NCBI RefSeq assembly: GCF_964355755.1
Contig: NC_092672.1
Coordinates: forward strand, 2,728,001 to 2,792,000
Length of the DNA: 64,000 nt
DNA from: Antedon mediterranea
Taxonomy: Eukaryota; Echinodermata; Crinoidea; Comatulida; Antedonidae
Reading direction: 5' to 3'
Part shown: positions 60,037 through 64,000 of the stretch, one piece after another
Layout of the letters: each line of letters opens with the position of its first letter
How positions within the stretch are numbered: the first letter of the stretch is position 1
Made by a program: the position numbers and the translations under genes
The notes under the pieces: generated by a model
Seen by the model: only the letters and a program-made list of their open reading frames with translations
Told to the model about the DNA's origin: nothing
Database searches by the model: none

Positions 60037-60271
60037 TAATTAAAACAACACGTCGCGATTTTTGTTTCAAAATACCCGCGCACAAAAATCCAGCAGCCTA
60101 TGCGTGCCTATTATTAGGATTAACAAGAGCTCAAATCATAATTAATGTTATCGTAACGATTATTGCATAACTAATAAGTGTAAAATATAAAATCTTCGAA
60201 CAGATAGAGGACAACATTTTAGCGTGAAATATTCAAATGTTTGAGGTCTAAGTCTTCGTCTGAAAATCTAG

Positions 60272-60365
60272 GCCTGTGTGTGGAAAAAAGTCATTCCAAG
60301 TCAGCCTGAGGAGATACGCCCAGCCGACGAACTAACCGCAAGAGTCATGCAGTTCAAACTCAGTG
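60272..60365 (+). CDS. Second candidate exon of the unrecognised gene (segment A')
   Basis: Flanked by TCTAG acceptor and GTGAGT donor; 94 nt, phase 0 to 1, encoding ACVWKKVIPSQPEE, IRPADELTARV and MQFKLSG. Open across its length here, interrupted by an insertion in segment A. Phase matches the preceding candidate exon. I do not recognise the family. Confidence 0.4.
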
Positions 60366-60579
60366 GTGAGTAAGCCTGCCTACATTGGTGTCAATCTAGG
60401 AGTACATACAACCTTTATTGAATATGATATTATACTTATTTACTTTAATTTACAATATCATTCTATTTTATAATATATTATACTATTTTTGTTGGAAGAA
60501 GGAAGTCTGTTTTACTATCTAACTTTATGAGAAATTCGGAGATTGTTGGTAATCTGAAAAAGGATGCATTCATTGAACG

Positions 60580-60797
60580 GCGCAGATCCGTTTTTAATAT
60601 CGGAGGGGGGGGGGGGGGAGGCACGTATAAAAATGAAATACTTTTTAGTACATTTAGGCTGTCATGCACGTCATAGAAGTCATACTTTCTATTCATTTTA
60701 ACAATTTAATGATTTTTCTGTTGGGAGTGTGAGGGGGACAGTCCCCACTAAAAATATGTGGGAGGGGGAGACATGTCCCCACCAGGATCTGCGCAGG
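60580..60797. mobile_element. Short element with GCGCAGATCC ends
   Basis: GGCGCAGATCCGTTTTTAAT at the left and AGGATCTGCGC at the right are inverted. Contains a G-run (60604-60619) and repeated GGGGACAGTCCCCAC-type palindromes. Segment A keeps only the left part (11535-11560). Confidence 0.45.
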
Positions 60798-60845
60798 TGA
60801 TTCCTTGGCAATTAAACTAATTCCTTGGCCCCTGTAGGCAATTAA

Positions 60846-63800
60846 ACTAATTTCTTTATGATCATACAATCATAAGTACAATCAAAAGTTCAAAAATTTA
60901 GACGAACAAAACAGAGAAAAAAAAAGAGTTCTACTGTAGCATGTAGCTTTTATTAATCTGAACACTAGAGGGCACTATTACATTCAACAGATACTTCTTT
61001 CAGTTCTCTTAGTATATCATGTGACCTTAGTATATCATGTGACTAAAACATGCTTTAAAATGTTTGTACAGAACATGATACTTTAAAAAGTAAATAATTA
61101 AACAAAAGTTCCATATAAGGTAATATGTCTTCCATATACCTGATTTGTTTAGTGGAATGATACTAATATAGCTACACTACTTTTATATGACAAATTTAAT
61201 ACACGTATAAACATCCCTACATACAGAATCACTGTTGTTACCATCTACACAAGCTAAACATTTGGTATTCAATATTCTTTGATAAATATTTTTTTAACAA
61301 AAAAGAATGTGAACATAATTTTAACATTTTTTTCTTATTTAGCATTGTCATTGATGCTATCATATCCATTCATCATCCTATGCCTACCATAAAGGGGAAG
61401 ACTATAGGAATTATTTGTAGGCTAAATACAACAAAAAATATTTATACAAATATTTTTAGTCACAATATATAGCGACGTCTAAAGACACTAAACAAATTTG
61501 GCAAGTAGTTTACAGTATAATAATAAATAATTGAGAAATTCTCATAAAACACTATTAAAATAATATTTTTGTATTTAAATTACGTTTTTTTTTTTGCATT
61601 TTACATGATTGCTTTAGGTTGCTTAATTTGCATACCAATTATTCAGTTTTGTTGACGGATGAGAATTTATAGATTTGGTCACATTTCATTAAGTTTTATT
61701 ACTGTTTTAGAAAAAAATGATCATGGAAAAATTGGTGTGCATTAAAACAAATATTAATTTCTTTAATTGTTATATTCTTTTGTGATTAGTAATCAATAAT
61801 TTGTAATTATAAGTAGTGGGTATAAATACAAACTTGATGGTTCATTTAACTTTAACAATTAAAACGATAAAACATTACGATCAATATTATCACATGAAAA
61901 GCCTATCCAATAATGTGATAATGTACTAAACCCCAAAAAAACATGAAATTGCATTCATAAGTGGCATTTAACAACATAGCCTGGTAATACATTCAATGTA
62001 TTATTCCTGTGTGACTGATATTCAACCATTTCTTGTTCCAATTATCCTATATCCTCAATAGATAATGTATCTCCCTGAAGATACAACTAATAATTAGCAA
62101 GTCTTTTTTTTTTACAAAATAAGTTAAAGAAAATTTAAATATATTGTTTGTATATTCAATTTCACACCATAGTACTTTATCATTTTAGTGTGAACATTAT
62201 ACTCTCATTACGAAAGGCTACAAATATCATAAATAATATATTACAATCTATACATGGCGTTTCCATCCGCTTTATATATAATAACATAAGTGACTTATTA
62301 ACTACATATACTAATTAGGTGGTGTATTAAACATAAAGCTACTGTACTTAATAAATAGTGAGTGAAAAAAAATAGACACATGCAATAACTTGGAACATCT
62401 GAATATTATGGAGTACCCCCTCTATTTTGATGACTCAGAAACAAATGTAGGCTTGGTAGTCCAGCTTGCATGGTAACAGAAGTAGGTCGGTTCCTTGTAA
62501 TCAAGTTATAATGAGAACATGCGATTCCCAACACACATTCTCCATGGGGGAAAATTCCATACGAAAAGAGTAAGAGTAAATCAGGTCGAGGCAAATGACA
62601 AAGATAGGCATTGGGAAGAAACCTCTGGGAACCGATTAGGGACATCACCATTTGGGCATTTTTTTTTAAAGCAATGCGACATGCATTTACATTAACACTA
62701 CTTTGCTTCAAATTCTAATCCTGTTCAGTTAAGTTTACAAGTAACCAATATCAATGTCCCGTATCAATGCGCAAAACAGTATGTACCATTAGCTCTGCCC
62801 AAAGCTTATTACCATTAACTAGGTCATTTACCATCTACACCCAAATTAAAAAAACCCAAAATATTTGTTAATAAATAGCAATAAACACATGGTATGAAAA
62901 ATGAGTCTTAAAATAACCACAAAAAATGTATAAATAAATTATAAAAAATATTACTAAATATACAAAATAGTTCTTTAAAATTATTTGCTTTCGCTAAGTA
63001 GGATATGATATATCTCTTTTACAGAAATCAATACGTTAAATCTTGATTAAATTTCACGTAATTTTTCAGCACCATTATTTACTGCCTTGTCGGGCCTAAC
63101 AACATGTTTAATAAATGTGACACACTTATCGACAAGTCACTATACATTTGAAAACATGAAATGAAAAAATGCAAAGTAATTAGGAGAAAGCATGGGTGAA
63201 AATGATCACGACACCTTTTTTACACTAAGGCAAATTCGTTGTAGTCTTGTCAACACAAATAAATACCTTAATGTTTGATATATATCATGACATTTTTATT
63301 CATTTTTATTAGATCAACAGGAAACAAGATAGTAATAAGTGTTTAAGAAAAATAAGTTTTTTAATTCCCCTAAAATATACTCAATTATTTTATTGGGAGT
63401 AGTAGTAGTAGATAATGTCTTTCAATAAACATATATTTATGTTCAAATTAGGTTAAAAAAGAAAAAAACAACGAATACATTTATTTTAAACAAATAAATT
63501 TCATCATAATATTGTAATTACTAATAAAAAAAATGTATATAAATATATATACAATTTTTAATATGTTGGAATGTAAAAATAATTGTGTACATTTTAAATA
63601 TTCATAATAAAAATCAGTTACATTATTTATTTAAACACTAATATTTAATTTAAATAAAACAATTGTATACTATAACATTAGGAATTAAATGGGCTGAGTT
63701 AAAAAGTAAAATTTTATATAAAAATGATTATATTGTAATTTGAAACTCTGATGAATTGAATATTTCAATGGAAAGAATAAAACAACATAAAGATTCATTT

Positions 63801-64000
63801 TTGACAACAATCTTAACTCGTAATTTATTTCCTCAATCTAGAATTTGAGTAAATTATTTTGTTAAAATTTCGGCAACAAATTGGAAGTAACAAACAGATA
63901 CAGATAGATGGATATCACAATTTAATAGTGAAAATTGGTAGATGGGTAAAACAAACCAAATTTATACTTAAGTTGCACCAAAAGCTATTGAATGTATTCA
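60846..64000 (-). other. Highly conserved 3.2-kb block, copy A' (runs off the window)
   Basis: Counterpart of 12190-15435, including the minus-strand AATAAA (60948-60953). Differences are mostly single bases and small A/T indels. The short frame at 62406-62711 is longer than its partner because of a one-base difference in a T-run, which argues against real coding. Confidence 0.35.

Overview
The window is A+T-rich animal DNA. Its genes have spliced exons with GT-AG introns and vertebrate-style polyadenylation signals, separated by many DNA transposons. Two NACHT-LRR immune receptors carrying a death-effector-like domain, together with an abundance of AGGCCTA-type motifs, suggest an invertebrate deuterostome, most likely an echinoderm. 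That assignment is inference; no marker in the window proves it.

The window holds two diverged copies of one gene neighbourhood. Unit 1 is NLR-1 (minus, 462-7852), segment A (about 8.2-16.6 kb), a NUDT8-like CoA diphosphatase (minus, 17510-19670) and GSTK1 (plus, 22361-26448, eight exons, C-terminal SKL). Unit 2 is NLR-2 (minus, 28232-34289), a self-duplicated noncoding block (36.0-41.5 kb), a dead GSTK1 copy (plus, 41568-44198), a second apparently intact NUDT8-like gene (minus, 47184-56846), a stray NLR linker mini-exon (58815-58894) and segment A' (59.1-64.0 kb). Gene order differs between the units, so rearrangement followed duplication.

The receptors are assembled from a 10-13 nt start exon, a 510 nt DED exon, a series of 51-126 nt linker mini-exons that all begin and end in phase 1, and one large NACHT-LRR exon. 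The phase symmetry lets mini-exons be gained or lost without breaking the frame: NLR-1 has seven usable ones, while NLR-2 has three usable ones and three whose donor sites are destroyed. The LRR block also varies (four 59-residue units versus two). NUDT8 and GSTK1 lie head to head in unit 1, and transposons have since entered the space between them.

Transposon content is high and can be read closely because each paralogous segment supplies empty sites. It includes a 5'-truncated non-LTR retrotransposon, two elements with 8-bp target duplications (hAT-like), three elements with GGGTGT...ACACCC ends and 10-bp target duplications, a TTAA-flanked MITE, foldback elements, and an approximately 7.8 kb nest of elements within elements in intron 1 of the second NUDT8 gene. 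A 31-32 bp minisatellite of roughly 32 units fills an intron of the dead GSTK1; the live gene has a single copy of that unit at the same place.
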